DNA of 64,000 nucleotides, from positions 1,984,001 to 2,048,000 of the forward strand of contig NZ_JAKFFS010000001.1 of NCBI RefSeq assembly GCF_021502725.1. Reading direction: 5' to 3'. Within the stretch, counting starts at the first letter, position 1. Every line of letters starts with the position of its first letter. Under the pieces are notes generated by a model that was not told the origin of the DNA, made no database searches, and saw nothing but the letters and a program-made list of their open reading frames with translations. Made by a program: the position numbers and the translations under genes. The DNA comes from Dyadobacter sp. CY345 (GTDB taxonomy: Bacteria; Bacteroidota; Bacteroidia; Cytophagales; Spirosomataceae). Below are positions 17,701-25,500 of this stretch, one piece after another.

Positions 17701-19062
17701 GCAGGTGCCGAAGTGCAGCGGCCATTGGCTACGGTGGTCATCGGCGGACTTTTGGTCGCAACCTTTCTCACGCTTTTTGTCCTTCCGGTACTGTACTTGT
17801 TTTTTGAAAATGGATTTAAGTTTAAAATGAATGGTAAAGCGAAAATCGTTTCCTTATTAATTCCGGCTATTATTTTTTCTAATAATTCAACTGGTTTTTC
17901 TCAGAATAAAATGGATCTGAAAACAGCTCAGGAGATGGCGTTGGCGAATAATCGAAATCTCAAAACGGAAAAACTCAGGACAGAATACCAGAAAGCACTT
18001 GTAAAAACGGCAGTTGTTTTACCGCAAACGGGTTTCCAGATCGAAGCCGGGCAGATCAACAGTTTTTACACCGACACGCGTCTTAACATTTCGCAATCAT
18101 TCAGTTTACCTGTTGTTTACGCAAAACAAAAAACACTTCTGCAACGTGAACTTTCGGGAAGTGTTTTAAATGTAGCGGTGAGAGAAAATGAACTGCGCAG
18201 AAATGTTGCGCAGGTTTATTATATGTTTTTATACCAAAAGAAAAAGGAAGCATTGCTGATCTCACTAGACAGTCTGTATACCGGATTTTACCGAAGGGCT
18301 CAGGAGCGGTTTGATAAGGGCGAAAGTGATGTTCTCGAAAAAACAACCATCGAAACCCAGCTGGCAGATATCAACATGCAAAGGCAGCAGCTGGAATCCG
18401 ATTTGAATTTGTCCAGATTACAATTTCAATTGTTATTAAATTCATCGGATAATCCCGAGCCGCATCCGGCTGGAAACCGTTATAATTCAGTATCAGTTTT
18501 TGATTCGGTAAATCTTGACAACCACCCCCAAATGCGATTGCTCATGCAACAGCAACAGATCGCAGTTGCCGGTATTGATGTGGAAAAATCTAAACTTTTG
18601 CCGCAGCTGAATATTGGCTACAACAACATGAGCATGCGTGGCACGGGTGCGGACGACAAGAATTATGGTAGCGCTCAACGATTTCAGTCCGCACAAATTG
18701 GATTGGGAATTCCGATTTTTGCAGGTGCGCAAAAGGCAAGGGTCAATGCTGCCCGGATCAATGAAGGAATCAGCCGTCAGACTTATCAGGCGGGGGCACA
18801 AGCGTTGAGATTACAATATTTGTCGGCCTTGGCAGAATACCGTAAATTTCTGACAGCAGTCCAATATTATGAAACGACCGGACTAAATAACGCCGCATTG
18901 ATCACCACGACGGCCAATCAGCAACTGTCGGGCGGTAGCATCAATTACCTGCAATGGGTACAGCTGATCAACCATGCCAGTGCAATACGAAGCCTGTACC
19001 TGGACGCCCTGATGAACCTGAACAGCAAAGCCATTGATCTTGATTATTACCTCCAAAATTAA
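14704..19062 (+). CDS. CusA/CzcA-type heavy-metal RND pump fused to a TolC-like outer-membrane channel
   Basis: A 1452-residue fusion. Residues 1 to about 1041 are a complete heavy-metal RND transporter with twelve expected spans: DAVPDITNNQVQV at the N-terminus, the TM4 charged motif LDFGLIVDGAVIIVEA, two large periplasmic loops and the closing FVLPVLYLFFENGF. From Met1042 (codon at 17827) an export-signal-like segment with a hydrophobic core (IVSLLIPAIIFSN) is followed by about 400 residues of outer-membrane efflux protein with paired coiled-coil repeats (LKTAQEMALANNRNLKTEK, LPQLNIGYNNM). The reading frame is continuous with no sign of a shift. The pump would expel Cu, Ag, Co, Zn or Cd from the periplasm or cytoplasm by proton exchange; the metal cannot be told from sequence. 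The adaptor gene follows after 7 bp. Confidence 0.92.
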   Translation: MLNKIIGFAVNNKLIIGLLVVALIGYGSYELTRLPIDAVPDITNNQVQVITIAPSFGATDIERLVTFPIEQANNNISGLKEIRSFSRFGLSLVTIVFDDDVDVYWARQQVSERLLKVQNEIPKGIGTPELGPISTGLGEIYQYVVRPKEGYEHRYNATDLRTIQDWIVRRQLLGVKGVAEVSSFGGKLKQYSIEIDPQKLLSYGITINDVFTALEINNQNTGGAYIEKGPTVLYIRSEGLVENLEDIKNIAVKSLADGQPLFIRDVADVKTSFATRYGAMTYNDKGEVSGAVVMMLKGANSSEVIKNVKERVAQIQKTLPEGVVIEPFLDRTKMVNNAIGTVGKNLLEGALIVVFVLVLFLGNFRAGLLVASVIPLAMLFAVIMMNTFGVSGNLMSLGALDFGLIVDGAVIIVEAVMHQITHNKKFAGLTRLTQQQMDGEVNESADRMMNSADFGQVIILIVYLPIFTLQGIEGKMFKPMAQTVAFALLGAFILSLTYIPMMSAVFLSKKIKTKPGFSDRIMDKLAKKYRHALERVIRYPKMILTSVLILFASAVYLLTTLGGEFIPALEEGDFAVDTRVLTGSSLTTTIENTTKAAHILKTQFPEVLKVVTKIGSGEVPTDPMPMEASDMMVILKDKKDWTSAKTFPELSEKMGEALKEVPGITAGFQFPVQMRFNELMTGARQDVVCKIFGENLDTLALYARKLGVMVNQVEGTKNLYVEAVAGMPQITIRYNRNALAQYGLDISAVNKTVNTALAGQSTGMVFEGEKRFELVVRLSGERKKNLEDIRNLLVAAPNGTQIPLYQLAEVIIQDGPNQIQREDAKRRIVIGFNIGGRDVQTIVNELQTKVNQNLKLPAGYYVTYGGSFENLNAAKQRLMIAVPVSLLLIFVLLFFAFNSVKDGLLIYSAIPLSAIGGIFFLALRGMPFSISAGIGFIALFGVAVLNGIVLVAEFNRIRKEKQKDIREAVLEGTQHRLRPVLMTAFVASLGFFPMAISSGAGAEVQRPLATVVIGGLLVATFLTLFVLPVLYLFFENGFKFKMNGKAKIVSLLIPAIIFSNNSTGFSQNKMDLKTAQEMALANNRNLKTEKLRTEYQKALVKTAVVLPQTGFQIEAGQINSFYTDTRLNISQSFSLPVVYAKQKTLLQRELSGSVLNVAVRENELRRNVAQVYYMFLYQKKKEALLISLDSLYTGFYRRAQERFDKGESDVLEKTTIETQLADINMQRQQLESDLNLSRLQFQLLLNSSDNPEPHPAGNRYNSVSVFDSVNLDNHPQMRLLMQQQQIAVAGIDVEKSKLLPQLNIGYNNMSMRGTGADDKNYGSAQRFQSAQIGLGIPIFAGAQKARVNAARINEGISRQTYQAGAQALRLQYLSALAEYRKFLTAVQYYETTGLNNAALITTTANQQLSGGSINYLQWVQLINHASAIRSLYLDALMNLNSKAIDLDYYLQN

Positions 19063-19069
19063 ACCTGCC

Positions 19070-20203
19070 ATGACCAAATATTTGATATATAGCCTACTTT
19101 TTTGCCTGTTTTTGGCTTGTTCGAAAAAGGCAGAAAATGAACCAGCAACGACCGAAAATAAGACAACGTCGAATGTGGCATCACTGAGTGAAAAGCAAAT
19201 TCAGAATGCGGGGATTAAAACGGCCGTGCCGGAAAAAAGACAGGTTTCTTCGGTTTTGAAACTCAATGGGAAAATTGATGTGCCACCGCAAAACCTGGTG
19301 TCAATCAGTGTGCCGCTGGGTGGCTATTTGAAAACGACCAGACTGTTGCCGGGCACGCGGGTGAAAAAAGGGGAGGTGCTGGCGGTGATGGAAGACCAGC
19401 AATATATCCAGTTGCAGCAGGATTACCTGACGTGCAGGGCCAGGGTCGATTACCTCGAAAGTGATTATTTGCGCCAGAAAGATTTAAACAAAAGCAAATC
19501 GAGCAGTGATAAAATCTTCCAGCAGGCGGAATCCGAATTCCGCAGCCAGCAGGTGATGATGAAATCCTTGCAGGAAAAACTGAAACTGGCAGGCATCAAT
19601 CCGGATAAGCTGACGAAGGAAAACATATCCAGAAGTGTCAGTATTCATTCGCCTATCAACGGTTATGTATCCAAAGTGAATGTCAATATTGGCCGGTATG
19701 TTTCTCCTACGGAAGTACTTTTTGAACTGATCAATCCTACCGACATACATCTCGCGCTTAAAGTTTTTGAAAAGGATCTGGATAAAATAAAAATTGGTCA
19801 GCAGATTCTGGCTTATACCAACAATGCGTCGGACAAAAAATACCAGTGCGAAATTATTCTGATCAGTAAGGATTTATCATCGGAACGGACCGCAGAATTG
19901 CATGCGCATTTTGAAAATTATGAGCCGGGACTGCTTGCCGGCATGTTCATGAACGCCGACATCCAACTCGACACCCGTTCGGTGCTCGTACTGCCTGATG
20001 ATGCCATTGTTACTTATGAAAATAAACAGTATATTTTTATTCCAAAGAGGACGGGCAAGTTTGAAATGAAAGCAGTGCAGACAGGTACTTCGGAAAACGG
20101 ATTTACAGAGATTATTTCAAAGGAAAAAATTGAAAATCAGCCATGTGTGGTCAATGGCGCGTATTCACTTTTGATGTCGTTGAAGAATAAATCGGAAGAG
20201 TAG
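19070..20203 (+). CDS. RND efflux periplasmic adaptor (membrane-fusion protein), lipoprotein
   Basis: A 377-residue membrane-fusion protein. The N-terminus MTKYLIYSLLFCLFLAC is a lipoprotein signal with Cys17, followed by a charged linker. A split biotinyl-lipoyl domain (VSISVPLGGYLKTTRLLPGTRVKKGEVLAVME, later VSIHSPINGYVSKVNVNIGRYVSPTEVLFEL) flanks an alpha-hairpin of about 90 residues, with beta-barrel and membrane-proximal domains after. It has the short form seen in CusB/CzcB-like proteins without an N-terminal metal-binding extension rich in Met or His. The ATG at 19070 is preferred; an upstream in-frame start would overlap the pump gene. With the pump-channel fusion upstream it completes a tripartite metal exporter. 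Confidence 0.9.
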   Translation: MTKYLIYSLLFCLFLACSKKAENEPATTENKTTSNVASLSEKQIQNAGIKTAVPEKRQVSSVLKLNGKIDVPPQNLVSISVPLGGYLKTTRLLPGTRVKKGEVLAVMEDQQYIQLQQDYLTCRARVDYLESDYLRQKDLNKSKSSSDKIFQQAESEFRSQQVMMKSLQEKLKLAGINPDKLTKENISRSVSIHSPINGYVSKVNVNIGRYVSPTEVLFELINPTDIHLALKVFEKDLDKIKIGQQILAYTNNASDKKYQCEIILISKDLSSERTAELHAHFENYEPGLLAGMFMNADIQLDTRSVLVLPDDAIVTYENKQYIFIPKRTGKFEMKAVQTGTSENGFTEIISKEKIENQPCVVNGAYSLLMSLKNKSEE

Positions 20204-20248
20204 TTTTTGTAAAAAGCCAAACCCAAACCTTCACTTAGTGAAACAACC

Positions 20249-21349
20249 ATGGTCAGTCTAAAAAACATTCAAACGGAAATTGATGCAGGTTTTCTTTACG
20301 GAATTCTTGCCAAAAACGAGGCTGACGAAAATGTGGCGAGTGTGTTCAGGCAAATGAGTGAAATAGAACATGGCCATGCGCTGGCATTTATGGCAAAAAA
20401 TGGATTGCATTTGTCGCAATTACCGGGCCCTTCTGCCAGAGCAAAAATCCTGAATACAATCGGTAAAGTTTTTGGTTACGATTATATTCTGGGGGTGCTT
20501 CTGGATACAGAAAAAAGCATAGCTTCGTCGGTAGCCAACGCAAGAAATAAGAACAGATCTGCCAGCTCTATCTCGGATACGGCACATGTGTCGATATTAA
20601 AAAACATACTGGAGAATAACCCCAAGGTCGCCGGATCGGCCCTGACCAGATTTGAAAAACGACACCGGTCGGTGGGAGGTAACGCTCTACGCGCAGCGGT
20701 ACTTGGAGGAAACGACGGCCTGGTTTCGAATTTTAGTTTGGTGATGGGTATAGCGGGTGCTGCCATCGGGCAAAAGGAAATACTGCTTACCGGGATGGCA
20801 GGTCTGCTGGCAGGAGCGTTGTCCATGGCTTTGGGCGAATGGATTTCAGTGAAAAGCTCGCAGGAACTCAGTGAAAATCAGATGCAGCTGGAAATGGATG
20901 AACTGGAAACGAATCCGGAAGGAGAGGAAAGAGAAATTGCGCTCATTTATCAGGCCAAAGGAATTCCGGCGGAGCAAGCCCGGAAAATGGCCAGTGAGAT
21001 CATGTTGAATAAGGACAACACAATGGCCATACTGATCAAGGAAGAACTGGGCATCAACGTGGAGGATTTGAAAGGCTCAGCTATGGAAGCGGCTATTACT
21101 TCATATTTGTTGTTCTCTGTGGGTGCCATTATTCCTGTATCTCCATTTTTCTTCCTGAGCGGAACACAGGCGATTCTGGCTAGTACCGTTTTTAGTGCAT
21201 TTGGTTTATTTTTAATCGGTGCAGCCATTACCTTATTTACCGGGAAAAGTGTGTGGTATTCAGGTTTCCGGCAAGTGCTTTTTGGACTTGCAGCCGCTGC
21301 GATTACGTTTGGAATCGGCAAATTAATAGGTGTTTCAGTGGCCGGTTAA
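20249..21349 (+). CDS. Ferritin-like/VIT1-CCC1 fusion iron transporter (MbfA-like)
   Basis: A 366-residue protein of two parts. About residues 1-110 form an erythrin/ferritin-like four-helix domain with metal-ligand candidates E10, E24, E40 and H43 in SEIEHGHA. From about residue 135 a VIT1/CCC1 transporter begins (RAAVLGGNDGLVSNFSLVMGIAGA, GALSMALGEWISVKSSQE), with five predicted spans. This order matches MbfA, the membrane-bound ferritin of alphaproteobacteria that exports iron under iron or acid stress. A 13-bp palindrome, TTCACT-T-AGTGAA, lies at 20230-20242, six bases before the ATG. It starts 45 bp after the adaptor stop and is probably the sixth gene of the metal operon, suggesting that iron is among the metals handled. 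Confidence 0.87.
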   Translation: MVSLKNIQTEIDAGFLYGILAKNEADENVASVFRQMSEIEHGHALAFMAKNGLHLSQLPGPSARAKILNTIGKVFGYDYILGVLLDTEKSIASSVANARNKNRSASSISDTAHVSILKNILENNPKVAGSALTRFEKRHRSVGGNALRAAVLGGNDGLVSNFSLVMGIAGAAIGQKEILLTGMAGLLAGALSMALGEWISVKSSQELSENQMQLEMDELETNPEGEEREIALIYQAKGIPAEQARKMASEIMLNKDNTMAILIKEELGINVEDLKGSAMEAAITSYLLFSVGAIIPVSPFFFLSGTQAILASTVFSAFGLFLIGAAITLFTGKSVWYSGFRQVLFGLAAAAITFGIGKLIGVSVAG

Positions 21350-21384
21350 CTCTTTTCAATTTTTCACCATAAAACTCCCTGATC

Positions 21385-21888
21385 ATGTTCAAAAAAATCG
21401 CACTCGGTTTACTTATCATTTTGTTAATCATTCAGTTTATCAAACCCGAAAAAAATCTTTCAGACGACCAGTCGCATAATATGGCACTGAAATATCCGGT
21501 TTCCGGTGAAGTAAAGCAACTTTTGAGGGTGGCTTGCGATGATTGTCACAGTAACAAAACGGCGTATCCATGGTACGTTAACATTCAGCCGGTCGCCTGG
21601 TTTCTGGATAATCATGTGCAGGAGGGGAAAGGTGAATTAAACTTCTCTACGTTTACCAAACTTCCTATCGCTGTTCAAAACCACAAATTTGATGAAATCA
21701 TTGAAGTTGTAGAAGAAAAGGAAATGCCGCTGGAATCGTATACTTTTTTTGGACTGCATAAAGAAGCAAATCTGACTGATCAGCAGCGGGAGGTACTGGT
21801 AACCTGGGCAAAACAGCAAATGATGACTTTGAAGAATGAATATCCGGCTGATAGTCTCAAAATGAAGAAAAGGACGACGACAAATTAG
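21385..21888 (+). CDS. Haem-binding domain protein with one CxxCH site (Haem_bd family)
   Basis: A 167-residue protein with an N-terminal hydrophobic segment (about residues 5-20) that may be a signal anchor. A cytochrome-c type site CDDCH (about residue 51) is followed by SNKTAYPWYVNIQPVAWFLDNHVQEGKGELNFS, the very characteristic sequence of the Bacteroidota haem-binding domain family (PF14376). The protein likely attaches a c-type haem in the periplasm. It begins 35 bp after the ferritin/VIT1 gene and ends the operon; the next gene is convergent. With the Rieske protein at the other end of the unit, it makes two candidate electron carriers framing the efflux genes. Confidence 0.88.
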   Translation: MFKKIALGLLIILLIIQFIKPEKNLSDDQSHNMALKYPVSGEVKQLLRVACDDCHSNKTAYPWYVNIQPVAWFLDNHVQEGKGELNFSTFTKLPIAVQNHKFDEIIEVVEEKEMPLESYTFFGLHKEANLTDQQREVLVTWAKQQMMTLKNEYPADSLKMKKRTTTN

Positions 21889-21940
21889 AGAATCCGGGAT
21901 TTTTGAATTTTACATTTTAAGACATTCTTTTGAAACGATT

Positions 21941-22558
21941 TTATATACTCTTTTTCTGTCCACTAAATTGTTTCGGTTTCTGGTTTTTGTCGGCAAGTTC
22001 CACAATTTCAGATATTCGTTTTTCTCTCGTTTCCACTCTTTTGGCAAGTACCAGCCATTGCAAAATATTTCGCTTATCTGACCTGCTCAAACCTGAAAAA
22101 TATTGTTTTGCATTGGGCCTTTTTTCAAGTTCTTCATCAAGGTCAGCAGGAATGATAAGTGCTTCTGCTTCGTCTAAGATCGTCCAGGAGCCGTTTTTTT
22201 TAGCTTTTTCTATTGTTTCAAAACCAGCTTTCGTCATAAGATTATCCTTTATTAGACGCTCAATTTTATTCTTATTTACTTTTGACCAAACGCTTTTTTC
22301 TTTCCTTCTGGTAAAAAACTGCATAAATCTTTCATCGTCAAGCGGTTTTGCTTTACTGTCTATCCAGCCAAAACAAAGTGCCTCGTCGACAGCTTCGCTG
22401 TATAATACGGAAGGTTGATTTGATTTTTTCTTGTAATATATAAGCCAGACAGCCTGTTTTTCATCATGGTTTTCTTGAAGCCATTCACGCCATTCCTCTC
22501 TGCTTTTCGGGCAAAAAGTTGGAGTTTCATCTTCTGTTTTACCTTTTTGTTTTTGCAT
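21941..22558 (-). CDS. YdeI/OmpD-associated family protein
   Basis: A 205-residue soluble protein with no export signal. The N-terminal half has TFCPKSREEWREWLQENHDEKQAVWLIYYKKKS and SEAVDEALCFGWIDSKAKPLDDERFMQFFTRRK, the signature of the YdeI-like bacteriocin-protection/OmpD-associated family. The C-terminal half has the OmdA helical segment (EELEKRPNAKQYFSGLSRSDKRNILQWL). The biochemical role of the family is poorly defined. It stands convergent to the metal operon with 52 bp between stops and 26 bp from the HTCS stop on its other side, on the same strand as that gene; a shared transcript is possible but a shared function is not apparent. Confidence 0.85.
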   Translation of the reverse strand: MQKQKGKTEDETPTFCPKSREEWREWLQENHDEKQAVWLIYYKKKSNQPSVLYSEAVDEALCFGWIDSKAKPLDDERFMQFFTRRKEKSVWSKVNKNKIERLIKDNLMTKAGFETIEKAKKNGSWTILDEAEALIIPADLDEELEKRPNAKQYFSGLSRSDKRNILQWLVLAKRVETREKRISEIVELADKNQKPKQFSGQKKSI

Positions 22559-22583
22559 CGTAACAAGGGATAAGTAACTCAGA

Positions 22584-25500
22584 TTAGCTAACGATTTGTG
22601 GAAGGCGTCTTCGCTTTTTTAGTTTATATTCTGTTGGAAGCATATTAAACTTGGTCTTGAATGATTTCGCGAAGTAATTCGGTGCCGTAAAACCGGTCAT
22701 ATAAGATATTTGTGAAATACTAAGATCGCTGTTTTCCAACAAAATTGCCGCTTTTTCAAGTTTTATGGAGCGAATAAATTCAATGGGTGTTTGTCCGCTC
22801 ATTTCCAGTACTTTACTATAAAGCGTCCCCCGGCTCATACCCACATGTCTGCTCAAATTTTCTACGCTAAGTTGTGCAGTGTGAAGATTGTCTTCAATGT
22901 AAGAAAGCATGTCTTTGAGCAATTTTTCCTGACTTGATTCCATTTGTACCGGCTCGTCCGAAACTTTGATCTGTCTTGAATATACACCTTTCAAAAGTCT
23001 GTTTAATAGGATCAGGTTATTGATCTTGGCATTCAAAATTTCGAAATTGAAAGGTTTTGTCAGGTAATCGTTGGCTCCTGAATTGAGTCCTTCCAGCTGC
23101 TGCTGTTCACCATTAGATGCAGTAAGCAAGATGATCGGGATATGTTTCGTCCTTTTGTCCGCCTTGATCTTCTGACTTAAAGTAATTCCGTCCATTTCCG
23201 GCATGGCAATATCACTGACGATCAGCTCAGGGTGGTGGCTCAACGTTTTTTGCCAGCCTTCTTTCCCATTATTTGCTTCGATCACATGATAAAAAGGCAT
23301 CAGACTTTCTTTCAGATAGTGTCTGAACTCTTCATTGTCTTCGATAATTAATACACTTGAAGGGTCTTCCAGATTTGGTTTCTCTTTTTTACTACCCGAA
23401 ATATCATGATCGGACGAAGGCGTTCCAGGTCTATCATAAGCAGAAAGTTCAACCGGCAGAATTGGTATTGAATTTAGCACAACAGGAAGCTGGACTAAAA
23501 ACGAGCTTCCCAACCCCGGCTGGCTTTTTACGGTGATTGTTCCCTGATGCAACTGAACAAACTCCCGCACAATAGAAAGCCCGATTCCGCTGCCCTGATT
23601 CAGTATTGACATATCGGTATCATCCTGAAAAAACCTTTCAAAGATCTTTTCATGATTTCCCTCCGTAATACCCACGCCGGTATCTGTTATCGAAATGTTG
23701 AGCCACGACTTATCATCGGGAGAATCTTGCTGAGAAATTTCCAGTTTTACTTCTCCTCCTTTGGGTGTAAACTTGAATGCGTTTGAAAGCAGATTGAAAA
23801 GTATCCGTTCCAATTTTTCCGGGTCAAAATCCATGTATAACTGGGCAATGGCACTCTCTATTTTAAATTGAATACCTTTTCTAAACGAAAGGTCGCTGAA
23901 CTGCTCACAGGTATCTTTGATAAATAGGATAGCGTCCTTCGTTTCAAGATTCAGCTTCACTTCCTGCTGCTGCATATTTTTTATATCCAAAAGCTGATCA
24001 ACGAGATTGAGCAGTCGTTTGGCATTTCTTTTAATTGCCAGAACGGGTGAATTTAATTCTGTTGCCTTCGTTTTAACCAATAAATTTTCAGTAGGAGCAA
24101 GAATCAGAGAAATGGGCGTCCTCAGTTCATGACTTAAATTGGTAAGAAACTTGATTTTTTGTCGGTCCAGTTCTTTTGCCTGTTCAGCCTCCGCATGTTT
24201 TTGCTGCTCTTTAAACTCCCGTTGAAGTTTTTGAATACCCCGGCGGCGCATTGCAAATACAACAGCAATTGGCGTAAGAAGATAAAAGATATAGGCATAA
24301 ATGGTCAGATAAAACGGTGGCTTTACATTGATATTTATTGAGGTAGTCTGGGGACTCCAAGTGATGCCGTCACCGCTTGCCTGGACTTCAAACATATAAC
24401 TTCCCGGACTCAGATTCGTATAACTGGCAAAATTATTTAGTCCGGTTTCATTCCATTCCGATTGCATACCGACGAGCCTGTGCCTGTAATGCATCTGTCT
24501 CGGATTGGTATAGTCCAACGCGGCATAACCGAGTGAAAAATTCTGTTTGTAGTCAAGGTTGATTGTTTTGGCAACGGAGATATCCGCATCTATTAAATTT
24601 GAATCAGCCGGCGTGATGCTTCGGTTACCAATACGCAGATCTTTCAGGACGATAGGCGCTATGTTTTTGCAATCCGGCAGACTGCGTGTGTCGATGTAGT
24701 TGAATCCGGCAATTCCACCGAAAAACAGGATATTATCAGATGTCCTGATACCAGAGCCCAATACAAATGTTTTGTCCTGAATTCCGTTGTAAGAGCTGAA
24801 ATTGGTAAATTTTTTATTTTTCGGATCAAAAAAACTGATTCCCTGATTGGTACTCACCCAAATGCGACCCTGATCGTCTTCTAGGATTTTGTTGATGACG
24901 TTGCTTGCCAGTCCTTCCTTTTCTCCGTAGGAGATAAATTTTTGTAACCGCTGATCAAAAAGAGCCAGCCCTTCACCAAACGTGCCAACCCAGATATTTC
25001 CTTTTTTATCTTCTATTATGGATGAGACGATATTACCCGGGAGATTACTGGATTGTTTATCCAGCAATATGGATTGTCGATTGACAGGATCAAAAACGGC
25101 CACACCAGTGCCATGTGAGGCTATCCAGATTTTTCCTTGCCTATCTTGTAAAATATCCCTGATATAACCATTGAGTGGAATAATCCGCTGAGAAGCGGGA
25201 ATTGCCAGATCAAAATATCTTTCAAAACGTTTCGTTTTGGGATCAAACAAATGGACACCACCACCATTGGTCCCCACCCACAACTTGCCGGATCTGTCCT
25301 TTTCCAGACAGAAGATTTCATTATTATTCAGGCTTGACAAATCTTTCCCACGGATATATCGATTGTAAGCTCCGGTTTTTGGATTTAACTGGAACAAGCC
25401 GTCCTGAAACGTGCCTATCCAAAGTTCGTTTTCAGAAGTCAGTTCCAGTGTCAAAATGGCTAGTCCCGAAGCGGCATTCCTGTTTTGGGGATTGATATTG

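Noticed and set aside
17760-17900. Sequencing error joining the RND pump to the TolC-like gene
   Set aside because: The junction is in frame without homopolymer tracts or codon disturbance, and fusions of this kind occur in the phylum; kept as a real fusion, though only resequencing can exclude a lost stop.
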